A stretch of 64,000 bases of DNA, from NCBI GenBank assembly GCA_910584915.1, contig CAJUDM010000006.1, positions 110,936-174,935 on the forward strand, read 5' to 3'. Source of the stretch: an uncultured Lachnospiraceae bacterium. Lineage in GTDB: Bacteria; Bacillota; Clostridia; Lachnospirales; Lachnospiraceae. Below, in pieces: positions 9,356 to 17,587 of this stretch; positions within the stretch are counted from its first letter, which is position 1; each line of letters starts with the position of its first letter. The notes under the pieces are model-generated. The model was not told where the DNA came from. It made no database searches and saw only the letters and a list, made by a program, of their open reading frames with translations. A program made the position numbers and the translations under genes.

Positions 9356-9443
9356 GAGCAGAATTTCAGATTCTGCTCTGCGATCAATAGAATTTGTGAC
9401 GCTCCGGCACAAATTCCAACTGAACTTGTTCAGTTTGTTGAAC
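9356..9443 (-). promoter_or_regulatory. Leader of consecutive hairpins before the response regulator
   Basis: Three perfect stems follow one another: GAGCAGAAT/ATTCTGCTC (9356-9364, 9370-9378), GAATTTGTG/CACAAATTC (9390-9398, 9408-9416) and AACTGAAC/GTTCAGTT (9418-9425, 9428-9435). A second TGAAC at 9439-9443 can pair with the same GTTCA (9428-9432), so the last stem has a competing fold. The stretch sits between the stop of the nucleotidyltransferase gene and the start of the regulator gene. It could be a terminator/attenuator leader; no long T run follows any stem on the minus strand. Confidence 0.5.
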
Positions 9444-9517
9444 TAAATTGCTCATCAAAGAATTTATTCAACCTTTTCTCCGCAAAATATCGTATGATGT
9501 AAGTATAACAAAATTTT

Positions 9518-10315
9518 TTAGAAAAGGGAATCAATCGAGTACTGTTCTATCTGCCGCAGGCTCCACAAAAATATCTCATCAAGCCCCTCCCAGTCAGGCG
9601 TCCTGTCATCTGCCATCTCCTTTGACAGCTTTTCATACCGGGCAATTTCGTCCTCCATATACTTTCTGATCGCAGGCATCTGAGGATGCAGTGCCGCCTC
9701 CCCGCTCTGCGCCTTGATCCGCAGCATTTCATCTATCTCCCCTCTCAGATCTTCCGGGAGCTCCTGCCGCAGCAATTCATCGAATCTCACCGGCGGAACG
9801 CTGTGCTTCGATTCGATAAACCTGCAGGCAAGCAGAGGTCTCAGCGCATAAATATACTTTTTATATTTTACTTTTTCTTCCATCAGATATTGTCTGAAAG
9901 TACTTCTGGCAGTCCCATAATAATGATACAGTGCGGCTTTCTCCGAAAAATACACTTTGCAGACATCATATATTCTCTCCCATATGTCTGTCGTCCGATA
10001 GACGATGGGCGAATTTGCCCATTCAAACAAAGTGGCGTTGCCCCTGTGAAACTGGGCAAGCGTCTTCTTCAGGTCCCAGCCGTTTATATCGAGCACCTCA
10101 TCCAACTGCCACTCGATCACATCCCGTCTTTCCCTGACACACAGATAGTCCTTCGCCCGCCTCATATAAATAAACCGCACATCGTAATCGCTGTCGGGCG
10201 ACTCCACGCCCCAAGCCCTGCTTCCGGACTCCACCGCATACAGAATCCTGACATTCTCAGACTTTTCGATCTCCGTGAGCTTATCCGCAATATTATCCAA
10301 AATTTCACCTTTCAC
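9518..10315 (-). CDS. RlaP/YcgL-like nucleotidyltransferase (second of a tandem pair)
   Basis: Protein of 265 residues with a polymerase-beta type nucleotidyltransferase core: GSRAWG at 31-36 and the metal-binding DSDYDVR at 41-47 (D43, D45). The remaining helical region (ALRPLLACRFIE, PPVRFDELL) fits the family once named RNA ligase-associated predicted nucleotidyltransferase (B. subtilis YcgL). The reading frame extends to a TTG at 10345, but AAAGGAGG sits perfectly before the GTG at 10315, which is taken as the start. It follows a related gene directly. The nucleotide donor and target are unknown. Confidence 0.85.
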   Translation of the reverse strand: MKGEILDNIADKLTEIEKSENVRILYAVESGSRAWGVESPDSDYDVRFIYMRRAKDYLCVRERRDVIEWQLDEVLDINGWDLKKTLAQFHRGNATLFEWANSPIVYRTTDIWERIYDVCKVYFSEKAALYHYYGTARSTFRQYLMEEKVKYKKYIYALRPLLACRFIESKHSVPPVRFDELLRQELPEDLRGEIDEMLRIKAQSGEAALHPQMPAIRKYMEDEIARYEKLSKEMADDRTPDWEGLDEIFLWSLRQIEQYSIDSLF

Positions 10316-10341
10316 AGCCGTCCTCCTTTTCGCGGGAACAT

Positions 10342-11367
10342 TCAAAAATCCCCGTCAACCGTCCTTCTGTTCACATACTCCACAAACCGCTCCACCTTCT
10401 CCATATTCGGATTATCCGGCAACACAGACTTTTTTGTCGCCTTCTCCAGCCTGTCCTCATAGTCGGCGAGCAGCTCGTAGAACTCGGCGGAAAATGTTTT
10501 ATCCTCTCTCTGAAAACCGCCCGTCCGAATGCGCAGAAGCAGATCCACATCATCTGTTCTGTGGGTTCTGATCTCCCCCTTTTCCAGAATATCGATCGCC
10601 ATCATAAAAAGGCGGATCAGATGCATCGCATGTTTGTTCAGATGATTGTCATCCTTTTTCCTGTTGCGCTTCCCGATCTTGTCGTAATCCCTGACCACAT
10701 TATTCATCACGCCCAGCAGATTGTGGTAGTCCCGCAGGGGCAGATGCCGGTAAGACGCATCGATAAAAAGTTCCTTCTCGAAGTCCGAGTTTTCGGATTC
10801 ATCTATGTAGATGCGGACGTCTCCCTTCCCCGCGAACGCATTCTTGCGCTCAAAATCTTCCAGCGCATTTTTGACAGAATTGTAAATATGTTTTTCCCGC
10901 TCAGGCTGAGGCATGGAGTCCCTGGCTATGGCGTTCTGGAGCCTGCGGAGCTGCGCCCCGGCGTACCCGCCGAAGGACTTTGCCGCCCTCTTTGACAAAA
11001 ACAGCCCCCTGTGGTCAAGGAGCTCCTGCCCCAGCGCCGTTTTGATCAGATACTGCTCCTCATCCAGTCCCAGAAGTTCTATGGTATTCGGATTACAGTC
11101 CAGAAGAAGCTTTACGATCTTGTTAAAAGCATATATCACAGTATCGGTGTTCTCATCCTCATACTGCTCAAACTCCGTCAGCCCCAGAAGGTCCGACGGC
11201 AGATGCAACGTGATGCCCCTGAGATCGATATCGCTTTCCGCATTGTTCGTCCCATAGGCATAACTGCCGCCGAGCCCCAGCAGGATAACGCGCCTGCCAA
11301 GCCTCGGGTGCTCACGCAGAAAATCGTATGTATTAGAACCGATCAGAGCTTTAAAATCTACTGACAA
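10342..11367 (-). CDS. RlaP/YcgL-like nucleotidyltransferase (first of a tandem pair)
   Basis: Protein of about 341 residues with the same core as its neighbour: GGSYAYGT at 33-40 and SDIDLRG at 45-51 (D46, D48). It is longer, with an insert around YIDESENSDFEKELFID and a C-terminal helical domain containing NLLGVMNNVVRDYDKIGKRNRKKDDNHLNK-like basic segments. The best start is the TTG at 11367, seven bases after AGGAGGAGGGAG; an earlier TTG at 11394 has no site. The two paralogues differ strongly, so a functional pair acting on different substrates or together is more likely than a recent duplication. No RNA ligase gene is visible nearby. Confidence 0.82.
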   Translation of the reverse strand: MSVDFKALIGSNTYDFLREHPRLGRRVILLGLGGSYAYGTNNAESDIDLRGITLHLPSDLLGLTEFEQYEDENTDTVIYAFNKIVKLLLDCNPNTIELLGLDEEQYLIKTALGQELLDHRGLFLSKRAAKSFGGYAGAQLRRLQNAIARDSMPQPEREKHIYNSVKNALEDFERKNAFAGKGDVRIYIDESENSDFEKELFIDASYRHLPLRDYHNLLGVMNNVVRDYDKIGKRNRKKDDNHLNKHAMHLIRLFMMAIDILEKGEIRTHRTDDVDLLLRIRTGGFQREDKTFSAEFYELLADYEDRLEKATKKSVLPDNPNMEKVERFVEYVNRRTVDGDF

Positions 11368-11466
11368 TATAAATCTCCCTCCTCCTCTGCTCAAAGACAG
11401 AATCGCATATCGCCCGACACATCCATGCTTCCTGTACTAAACGCCTCCTGTCTGCAAATCGGGCAA

Positions 11467-12729
11467 TTAAATCCCACTCGCCCTGTACCGCGACAGCACC
11501 CGCTTCACCTCAGTCCTTTCGCCCTTACCGCCCGGCGTCCATGTCAGATCTGTCCTGAAGGGCACGGAATACGGTCCGTCCGCATTTTTCTTCAACTGCT
11601 CAAAGATATTTCTGCGCCACGCCGCACTCTGCGCCGCATCGGCATTGCCAATCCTTACAAGCCATGCCTCAAAGCCGGCTAGATAACTCTCCGCCATGGC
11701 GTCCCAGGAGTTAAACTGCTGCTGGATCACTTTCCCGGCGGCGGAAAATTCCCGGTCCAGCTCTTCTCTGTCTATCATTTTCACAAGATACATCATACCG
11801 AGGAGCTGCGTCGCACGGCACAGATCCCAGCCCGCGTACTCCGTATCGAAGCGTCCCGCATGCCTTTCCACCAGTTCATGTACCGTCTCGATCCCGTCCT
11901 GCCTGTTTTTGATATCCCACTGTTCCCCAAGCGCCACATTCTTAAAATTAGCCACCGCCTTCCGGCTGCCGTGGACGCCTGTGACCAAAGGCCATCCCTC
12001 CAGCATGGAGAAAGAGTGCGCCCAGATCGCAAAGGTGGAAGCGCACCAGCACTCCAGATCATTGCGCGGCAAAAGCGGGTCTCTCTTCCAGAAAACAGCG
12101 GGCGCAAACCGCCAGCGCCTTACGCCGATCACTCTGTAGAGAAGCATTACAATGACAAAAATCCACGCGGAAGCCTTTTTCCCCAGCCCCATACCGTAAT
12201 CCGCTTCCGACAGCACCGGCACATAATCTCCGTACATATCCACATAGTGATCCATAACGTAATGATTCGCTTCATATATCAAAGCCTCCGCCGGCGCCTC
12301 CCACTCTCTCCACTCCCCAACCGGCAGGCGATAGACGCCGGCTTTGTCGGTTTTCAAAAGCGCCTTCTGGTTGATATGCGCAAAAACCTTCTCCCCGCTG
12401 GGCAGTTCGATCCGGTGATAGATAGCCTCCCCGATGCGGAATGTATCGTACTTGAGCACCGTCCCGCTTGTGATAAAGGTAAACGTGCCGAACTGTTCCA
12501 TCTCCTCCACGGACTCCGCCACAGGAATATCCCCTCCCGCTTCGGTCCCCGCAGCGCCCTCCTCCAACATAACATCTTTTCGATATATCTTATAAAAGAG
12601 CGGTCCCAGAACAAATTCCACTGCCAGTGCCAGCGCGATAATAACCGGTATCAGCAGGAACATCTGGTAGATATTATCCCTGAAACCGTATATATTTTTG
12701 TTTGATATTTTGTATCTTGCCACAATCAT
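11467..12729 (-). CDS. Membrane-anchored DUF1266 protein
   Basis: Protein of 420 residues. Two membrane segments (about 22-45 and 185-203) enclose a mostly extracytoplasmic region; the C-terminal 200 residues match the DUF1266 pattern (DLECWCASTFAIWAHSF, then WDLCRATQLLGMMYLVKMI and FNSWDAMAESYLAGFEAW). The function of DUF1266 is unknown. The ATG at 12729 is only two bases from AGGAGG, so the GTG two codons later (12723) may be the true start. The ribosome binding site lies inside the target duplication of element B, which forms the entire upstream region. Confidence 0.78.
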   Translation of the reverse strand: MIVARYKISNKNIYGFRDNIYQMFLLIPVIIALALAVEFVLGPLFYKIYRKDVMLEEGAAGTEAGGDIPVAESVEEMEQFGTFTFITSGTVLKYDTFRIGEAIYHRIELPSGEKVFAHINQKALLKTDKAGVYRLPVGEWREWEAPAEALIYEANHYVMDHYVDMYGDYVPVLSEADYGMGLGKKASAWIFVIVMLLYRVIGVRRWRFAPAVFWKRDPLLPRNDLECWCASTFAIWAHSFSMLEGWPLVTGVHGSRKAVANFKNVALGEQWDIKNRQDGIETVHELVERHAGRFDTEYAGWDLCRATQLLGMMYLVKMIDREELDREFSAAGKVIQQQFNSWDAMAESYLAGFEAWLVRIGNADAAQSAAWRRNIFEQLKKNADGPYSVPFRTDLTWTPGGKGERTEVKRVLSRYRASGI

Positions 12730-12732
12730 TCC

Positions 12733-12966
12733 CTCCTGTCTCCAATGTCATTTAGTTAAGCCTTTCACCTAGCCGTGAGGAACATAAAATGCTCAAGGAG
12801 CCCGTTAAAAAACGTCGGCACTTAATAAATGCGTAATTTTCAAAGAAAATTTCGCATGAGTTTAGTGTCCGCTACGTTTTTTACCGAGCGAAAGCGTGGC
12901 GACGGAGCATTTTATGTTCCTCACGGCGTCCGGCAACCGTTAACTTAATGACATTGCTCCTGTCTC
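12733..12966. mobile_element. Palindromic MITE-like element, copy B, with 10-bp target duplication
   Basis: The element proper is 12743-12956 (214 bp), opposite in orientation to copy A. Terminal repeats are CAATGTCATTTAGTT on the left and AACTTAATGACATTG on the right; the 23-bp internal arms lie at 12772-12794 and 12905-12927. It is flanked by a perfect duplication CTCCTGTCTC at 12733-12742 and 12957-12966, direct proof of transposition. The left duplication, read on the minus strand as GAGACAGGAG, supplies the ribosome binding site of the DUF1266 gene. Duplications of this size are known for IS4-like elements, but the mobilising family is not identified. Confidence 0.9.
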
Positions 12967-13072
12967 TCATGATTTTATTATACCCGCCCATTTCCTAAAA
13001 GCAAGTATCAGTTCCGATTCCCACAAATTATGAATGGAATTATCTGCATACCTGTGATAAAGTAGTATTATT

Positions 13073-13879
13073 ATGAGCCTTCCCGGTGTATACAAGACCA
13101 CTTTAAAAGACGGCACAATCTCCTACCGTGCCTCCATAACGCATCAGAAGAAACATATCAGCCTCGGCAGCTATCCGGAGGAAAAGACGGCTCACGCCGC
13201 TTATCTTCTGGCTTTTTCCGTCCTCTCAGATATGGCGCACAAAATCCATGACTATGAGCAGTCCCTGCCGCTCTCCTTTGAAAAATGGGTGGTGTTGATC
13301 AATCTGCGGGATAACGGGATCTATTTTGCCACGCCGATCTATCTGATGAAAACCTATTTTCTGTACTATTTGGAGCCGGAACTGGAACTGAAATTTGATC
13401 TGGAGGACCTCTTTTACTATGCCTCCCACAAGATCATGCGGCGGGGCGGACATCTGTTTGTGGCGGACTACGGTATGCAGGTGACACTCTCCTCCCGGTA
13501 CGGCATCAAAAATTACGCGGTACAGGGAAAGGATTTTCAGTTTATCAACGGCGACTCTTACGATTTTCGATATGAGAATATAAAGATACTGAACTCCTAC
13601 CACGGTGTCTCCCTGATCCGGAGAAAAGGCAGCGTGCTCTACCGGGCGAGAATCCATATCAGGAGTTATTATCTGATCGGCTATTACGACAGCGCCATAG
13701 AAGCCGCCATCGCCTACAATAAAGCGGTGGACATCGTGAAAGAACGCTGTCCCGAAAAGAATTATGAGATGAATTATATTACAGAATTAAAGGCATCCGA
13801 CTACGCCGATATTTACAAGCAGGTTGCAGTATCCGAAAAAATATACTCATTTTCCGCCAAAAAACCGTGTAAACCGTAA
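13073..13879 (+). CDS. AP2-domain protein with degenerate HNH core
   Basis: Protein of 268 residues. Residues 4-48 (GVYKTTLKDGTISYRASI, ISLGSYPEEKTAHAAYLLA) and 177-220 (GVSLIRRKGSVLYRARI, LIGYYDSAIEAAIAYNKAV) are AP2-type DNA-binding domains. Between them, residues 126-174 resemble an HNH_3 nuclease core, ending in NGDSYDFRYENIKIL, the usual NGDxxNNRxENL motif. The catalytic histidines expected before NGD are absent (FQFINGD), so nuclease activity is unlikely. AP2-HNH proteins are usually homing-endonuclease-like; this one may be a domesticated DNA-binding protein. No strong ribosome binding site precedes the ATG. Confidence 0.72.
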   Translation: MSLPGVYKTTLKDGTISYRASITHQKKHISLGSYPEEKTAHAAYLLAFSVLSDMAHKIHDYEQSLPLSFEKWVVLINLRDNGIYFATPIYLMKTYFLYYLEPELELKFDLEDLFYYASHKIMRRGGHLFVADYGMQVTLSSRYGIKNYAVQGKDFQFINGDSYDFRYENIKILNSYHGVSLIRRKGSVLYRARIHIRSYYLIGYYDSAIEAAIAYNKAVDIVKERCPEKNYEMNYITELKASDYADIYKQVAVSEKIYSFSAKKPCKP

Positions 13880-13972
13880 CCGCAACCGAAAATTGCGCAA
13901 TAGTTGGTGGAAGCAACCGGGGGATCTCGCTAAAATATAGTCAGAAAAACTTGAAAAGGAGAACTACTGACT

Positions 13973-14809
13973 ATGGAAATTGCGAACTCAAATGCTCTCA
14001 CACATCCCGGAGAATTTCCGAAATGGAAAATTCTGAACAGCACTACGATCAAACTGACGGCGGCTATGCTGATGTTTATGGATCACATCCATCAGATGTT
14101 TGTATCTTTCGGCGCGCCTCTGTGGCTTACTATGGCTGGCAGGCCTGTATTTCCTCTGTTCCTGTTTGCATCGGCGGAAAGCTTTTATTACACACACAGC
14201 AAAAAGCTATACCTGAAGCGCCTTCTTTTTGCCAGTTGGGGCATGACGATCTTTACCTTTATCCTGCAAAATGTCGTTCCCAACGAATCTGTGGTTTTGA
14301 TGAACAATGCGTTCAGCACCTTTTTTGTCACCGGCCTGTATATGCAGTTCTGGGACTGGTTTGCGGAAGGGATACAAAAGAAAAACAGCCGGCAGATCAT
14401 AAAATCTCTCTTTTGCTGTCTTATTCCGTTTTTGTGCGCACTGCCGATATTTCTTGTGGCACTGCTGTCGGCAGATGAGAGGATTCCGTTCTTTGTGATA
14501 CGCCTGCTTGCCACAATATCGTTTCTGTTCCCGAATATCTTTCTCGTCGAGGGCGGTTTTGCTTTTGTACTGCTGGGCGTTCTGTTTTATATTTTCAGAA
14601 AACACAGAGGCCTGCAGATTGCAGCGCTGCTTCTCCTGTCCGCCGCCACTTATATGGTCAGCGGCGGCTTTCAGTGGATGATGTGCCTTTCGGCAATTCC
14701 CATGGCGCTTTATAACGGAGAACGGGGAGCCAGTATGAAAAAATTCTTTTATTTGTTTTATCCGGCGCACATCGGCATATTGTACCTGATCTCGTCGGCT
14801 TTTGCCTGA
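13973..14809 (+). CDS. TraX family membrane protein
   Basis: Integral membrane protein of 278 residues with about eight helices. The N-terminal part (TIKLTAAMLMFMDHIHQMF, AGRPVFPLFLFASAESFYYT) carries the DH and GR-FPLF motifs of the TraX family; TraX of the F plasmid acetylates pilin, while chromosomal homologues in Firmicutes have unknown acyltransferase-like roles. AAAAGGAG lies eleven bases before the ATG. The next gene, a membrane-anchored XRE protein, starts 27 bases downstream, so the two are probably co-transcribed. No conjugation genes are nearby. Confidence 0.85.
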   Translation: MEIANSNALTHPGEFPKWKILNSTTIKLTAAMLMFMDHIHQMFVSFGAPLWLTMAGRPVFPLFLFASAESFYYTHSKKLYLKRLLFASWGMTIFTFILQNVVPNESVVLMNNAFSTFFVTGLYMQFWDWFAEGIQKKNSRQIIKSLFCCLIPFLCALPIFLVALLSADERIPFFVIRLLATISFLFPNIFLVEGGFAFVLLGVLFYIFRKHRGLQIAALLLLSAATYMVSGGFQWMMCLSAIPMALYNGERGASMKKFFYLFYPAHIGILYLISSAFA

Positions 14810-14836
14810 AAAATAAAGGATAGAAGGAGAAATTTT

Positions 14837-15211
14837 ATGGACACACCACGATTTTTAACCGTTTCATTCGCCGCCCTATATATTATTTTTGTAATCGCGG
14901 CAGCCGGAGCAATGATCTACTTTTTTCTGCTGCTCGTCAAGGCATTGAAAAAATATATCAACTCTGATGAAGTGAGGAAAGAAAAGAAAGTCATCCGAAA
15001 ATCTTTGGGCGAAGTACTGAAAGAAAACCGCCTCCGCTGCAAGATGACACAGGAATTTGTCTCGGAAGCACTGGGCATCAGCAGACAGGCTGTCTCCAAA
15101 TGGGAAAACGGCACCTCAGACCCGAGCACCTCCAACCTGATCGCACTCGCCAAACTGTACGGCGTATCCTCGGAAGAACTGTTAAAAAATATTATCGATG
15201 ACAATGGATAA
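14837..15211 (+). CDS. Membrane-anchored XRE-family regulator
   Basis: Protein of 124 residues. A single N-terminal membrane helix (about 10-35, ALYIIFVIAAAGAMIYFFLL) is followed by a Lys-rich linker and a complete helix-turn-helix domain at about 55-115 (MTQEFVSEALGISRQAVSKWENGTSDPSTSNLIALAKLYGVSSEELL). The fold suggests a DNA-binding protein held at the membrane, perhaps responding to its TraX partner. AGAAGGAG lies eight bases before the start. Confidence 0.88.
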   Translation: MDTPRFLTVSFAALYIIFVIAAAGAMIYFFLLLVKALKKYINSDEVRKEKKVIRKSLGEVLKENRLRCKMTQEFVSEALGISRQAVSKWENGTSDPSTSNLIALAKLYGVSSEELLKNIIDDNG

Positions 15212-15311
15212 AACCCACTATAGTTTTAAGCCACCATTTCGGCTGTTATCTCCAATTCAAAATAACCAATTCAGGAATAGCCAATGCCGGCATGGTCAAT
15301 ACCACAACTAA

Positions 15312-15383
15312 CCGGAATGGAAATAAAATTCTCAAGGAACCTGCAAAAAAGCGCAGCCACAGAGTATTTTATTTCCATCCCGG
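15312..15383. repeat. Short palindromic repeat, possible diverged copy D of the MITE family
   Basis: Arms of 22 bp (15312-15333 and 15362-15383) pair with two mismatches around CCGG-AATGGAAATAAAAT. The order CTCAAGGA-CC after the left arm and CGGCGTCCG after the right arm matches the same positions in copies A and B, though the arms themselves have changed and the terminal repeats are missing. It sits between the converging XRE and lactonase genes and could work as a bidirectional terminator. Confidence 0.6.
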
Positions 15384-15396
15384 CGTCCGATATCAT

Positions 15397-16467
15397 TTAC
15401 CCCTCCAGCTTATGGAAAATAATACAATTCGGATAATTCACCGGAATCTCCTTCGTATTCATCATGATCAGCCCCTTCTTCAGATCCGTAGAAAAGAACG
15501 TCATCGTATTGGACTCATGGTTTAAGGAGACAAGATGCCTGTTGTCCGGGAACAGCACCGCATCCTTTGGATAGTCCCCGCTGATCGGCAGGCAGAGCAG
15601 CTTTTCGAGCATTCCTGTCTTTTTGTCAACCTTGTAAATGGTCGCCGTATTATCGCCCGCATTGGAGGTGACGATGTAGCGGAAATCCTCGGAAATGTTC
15701 AGGGCACTCGCCGCCGAGTTGGAGGCATGGTAATCATTCACGGTGGAGATTGTCTGGATCTTCTCAAACTCCGGTATGTTCTTCTCCTCTTTGTAAGTAT
15801 ATACATCAATATAATTTTTCAATTCATGTACAATATATAGAAACTTTCCGTCCTGGGAAAATTTAATATGGCGGGGCGCGGAATCCTGATCGCTCCTTAA
15901 AATATCCACCAGTTTCAGCCGCCCGGTCATATGGTCAAGCTGGTATACATTGACATGGTCCATGCCAAGATCCGCCGCGCAGAGAAATTTATTGTCCCTT
16001 GTCATCTTCACACAACTCACGTGGGGCCTTGATGTCCGCTCCGCCATACTGCCCATGCCCTTGCAGAAGATCTCGTCGGTGATATTTCCGATGCTGCCGT
16101 CCTCATTTAACCGCAGCGCCGTGATCTTTCCGTCGTGATAGCCCGCCGTGAAGAGGAATTTATCCTCATAGTCCGTGGACAGGTAGCATCCTCTCATCCC
16201 GTTGATGGAACCCTGATTGATCCTGGACAACGTCCCATCCTTCTCGATACGGTAGGATTCTACCCCCATATCCGTGATCGAATACAGATATTTTTTATTG
16301 TGGGAGATCGTCACATAGGAAGAGTTGGTGATCTCCACCTGATCCTTCGGCGTAAAACATCCGTTTTTCAGATCCACATCATAGATTTTGATACCATAAC
16401 TCTTTTTATCGTTTGTCAGAGTGCCCATGGTATAGGTTGATACATAAGCTACATATTTATCTTTCAT
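15397..16467 (-). CDS. Lactonase family seven-bladed propeller protein (6-phosphogluconolactonase-like)
   Basis: Protein of 356 residues with repeating propeller strands (YVTISHNKKYLYSITD, CVKMTRDNKFLCAADLGMDHVNVYQLD, HIKFSQDGKFLYIVHELKNYIDVYTY, DAVLFPDNRHLVSLNH), the pattern of the Pgl/YkgB lactonase family. It would hydrolyse a sugar lactone in the cytoplasm, but many members are uncharacterised. The frame opens at 16485; AGGAGGAG eight bases before the ATG at 16467 (MKDKYVAYVSTYTMG) sets the start. It stands alone between converging and co-directional neighbours. Confidence 0.85.
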   Translation of the reverse strand: MKDKYVAYVSTYTMGTLTNDKKSYGIKIYDVDLKNGCFTPKDQVEITNSSYVTISHNKKYLYSITDMGVESYRIEKDGTLSRINQGSINGMRGCYLSTDYEDKFLFTAGYHDGKITALRLNEDGSIGNITDEIFCKGMGSMAERTSRPHVSCVKMTRDNKFLCAADLGMDHVNVYQLDHMTGRLKLVDILRSDQDSAPRHIKFSQDGKFLYIVHELKNYIDVYTYKEEKNIPEFEKIQTISTVNDYHASNSAASALNISEDFRYIVTSNAGDNTATIYKVDKKTGMLEKLLCLPISGDYPKDAVLFPDNRHLVSLNHESNTMTFFSTDLKKGLIMMNTKEIPVNYPNCIIFHKLEG

Positions 16468-16582
16468 CGCACTTCTCCTCCTCACGCCGCCCGCAAAGCT
16501 TTACCTGATTCTTTCGCCGGTCCTTTACCTCTTTCACTGACATGATATTTTTTAACCGGTTTTATCCTTTTATTAGGACGCC

Positions 16583-17587
16583 TTACCGGACTCTCTCCGG
16601 AAATCCTACCTTCTTCTGCACCTTGCGCAGTGTCTTCATCGCGTAATAATCTGCCTTTTCCGCATTGTTTTTGATGACAGAATCAATATAATCTTTATTT
16701 TTGCTCAGATCCGTATAACGCTCCTGCAATGGTCTCAGCACACTTACGACAGATTCGCCCACCGCCGTCTTAAAGTCTCCATATCCTTTGCCGTCAAACT
16801 CCTTTTCGATCTCTTCCGGCATCTTTCCGGTGCAGGCGCTGTAGATATTGATCAGGTTATAGATGCCCGCCTGCTCGGGGTTGTAGCGCACCTGCGCCTC
16901 CGAATCCGTCACCGCACGCCTGAACTTCCGCATGATCGTGTCGGGATCATCCATCAGATAGATGCTGGCGTTGGGATTTTCATCGGATTTCGACATCTTT
17001 TTCTCCGGTGCCTGCAGGCTCTTGATGCTGGCGCCGGTTTTGCCCACATAGGGCTCCGGAATCGCGAACACATCGCCATAGATAGCGTTAAACCTCTGGG
17101 CGATATCCCTTGTGATCTCAAGATGCTGAAGCTGATCCTTTCCCACCGGCACCACATCCGCCTGATACAACAAAATATCCGCCGCCATCAGCACGGGATA
17201 GGTGAACAGTCCGGCATTGATATTGTCTGCGTGCTTTGCCGCCTTGTCCTTAAACTGTGTCATTCTGTTCAGTTCACCCATATAGGTAAAGCAGTTTAAG
17301 ATCCAGGACAGCTCGCAGTGTCCCGACACATGGGACTGATAATACAGGCAGTTTTTTTCCGGATCGAGCCCTGCCGCAATATAGAGCGTCAGAAGGGCAC
17401 GCGCCCTCTTTCTAAGTTCCGCCGGCTCCTGCCGTATCGTGATGGAATGCAGATCCACCACCGAGTAGAAGCATTCATATTCATCGCAGAGCGTCACCCA
17501 GTTTTTCAATGCTCCCAGATAATTGCCGAGCGTCAGATTTCCCGTCGCCTGCATGCCGCTGAACAGTACCTTTTTTCCGTCTATCAA
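16583..17587 (-). CDS. trpS: Tryptophanyl-tRNA synthetase
   Basis: Class I aminoacyl-tRNA synthetase of 334 residues charging tRNA-Trp. The HIGH-type motif appears as TGNLTLGNYLGA (about 15-26), the KMSKS loop as KKMSKSDENP (about 197-206), and the Trp-enzyme signature as GELNRMTQFKDKA. The length is normal for bacterial TrpS. It overlaps the end of the DUF5662 gene by four bases, so it is read from an upstream promoter, probably before the GH13-like gene. No T-box leader is present directly upstream. Confidence 0.97.
   Translation of the reverse strand: MIDGKKVLFSGMQATGNLTLGNYLGALKNWVTLCDEYECFYSVVDLHSITIRQEPAELRKRARALLTLYIAAGLDPEKNCLYYQSHVSGHCELSWILNCFTYMGELNRMTQFKDKAAKHADNINAGLFTYPVLMAADILLYQADVVPVGKDQLQHLEITRDIAQRFNAIYGDVFAIPEPYVGKTGASIKSLQAPEKKMSKSDENPNASIYLMDDPDTIMRKFRRAVTDSEAQVRYNPEQAGIYNLINIYSACTGKMPEEIEKEFDGKGYGDFKTAVGESVVSVLRPLQERYTDLSKNKDYIDSVIKNNAEKADYYAMKTLRKVQKKVGFPERVR

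Noticed and set aside
13973..14809. Conjugative or plasmid-derived region based on TraX
   Set aside because: No relaxase, type IV secretion or integrase genes; TraX homologues are common on Firmicute chromosomes.
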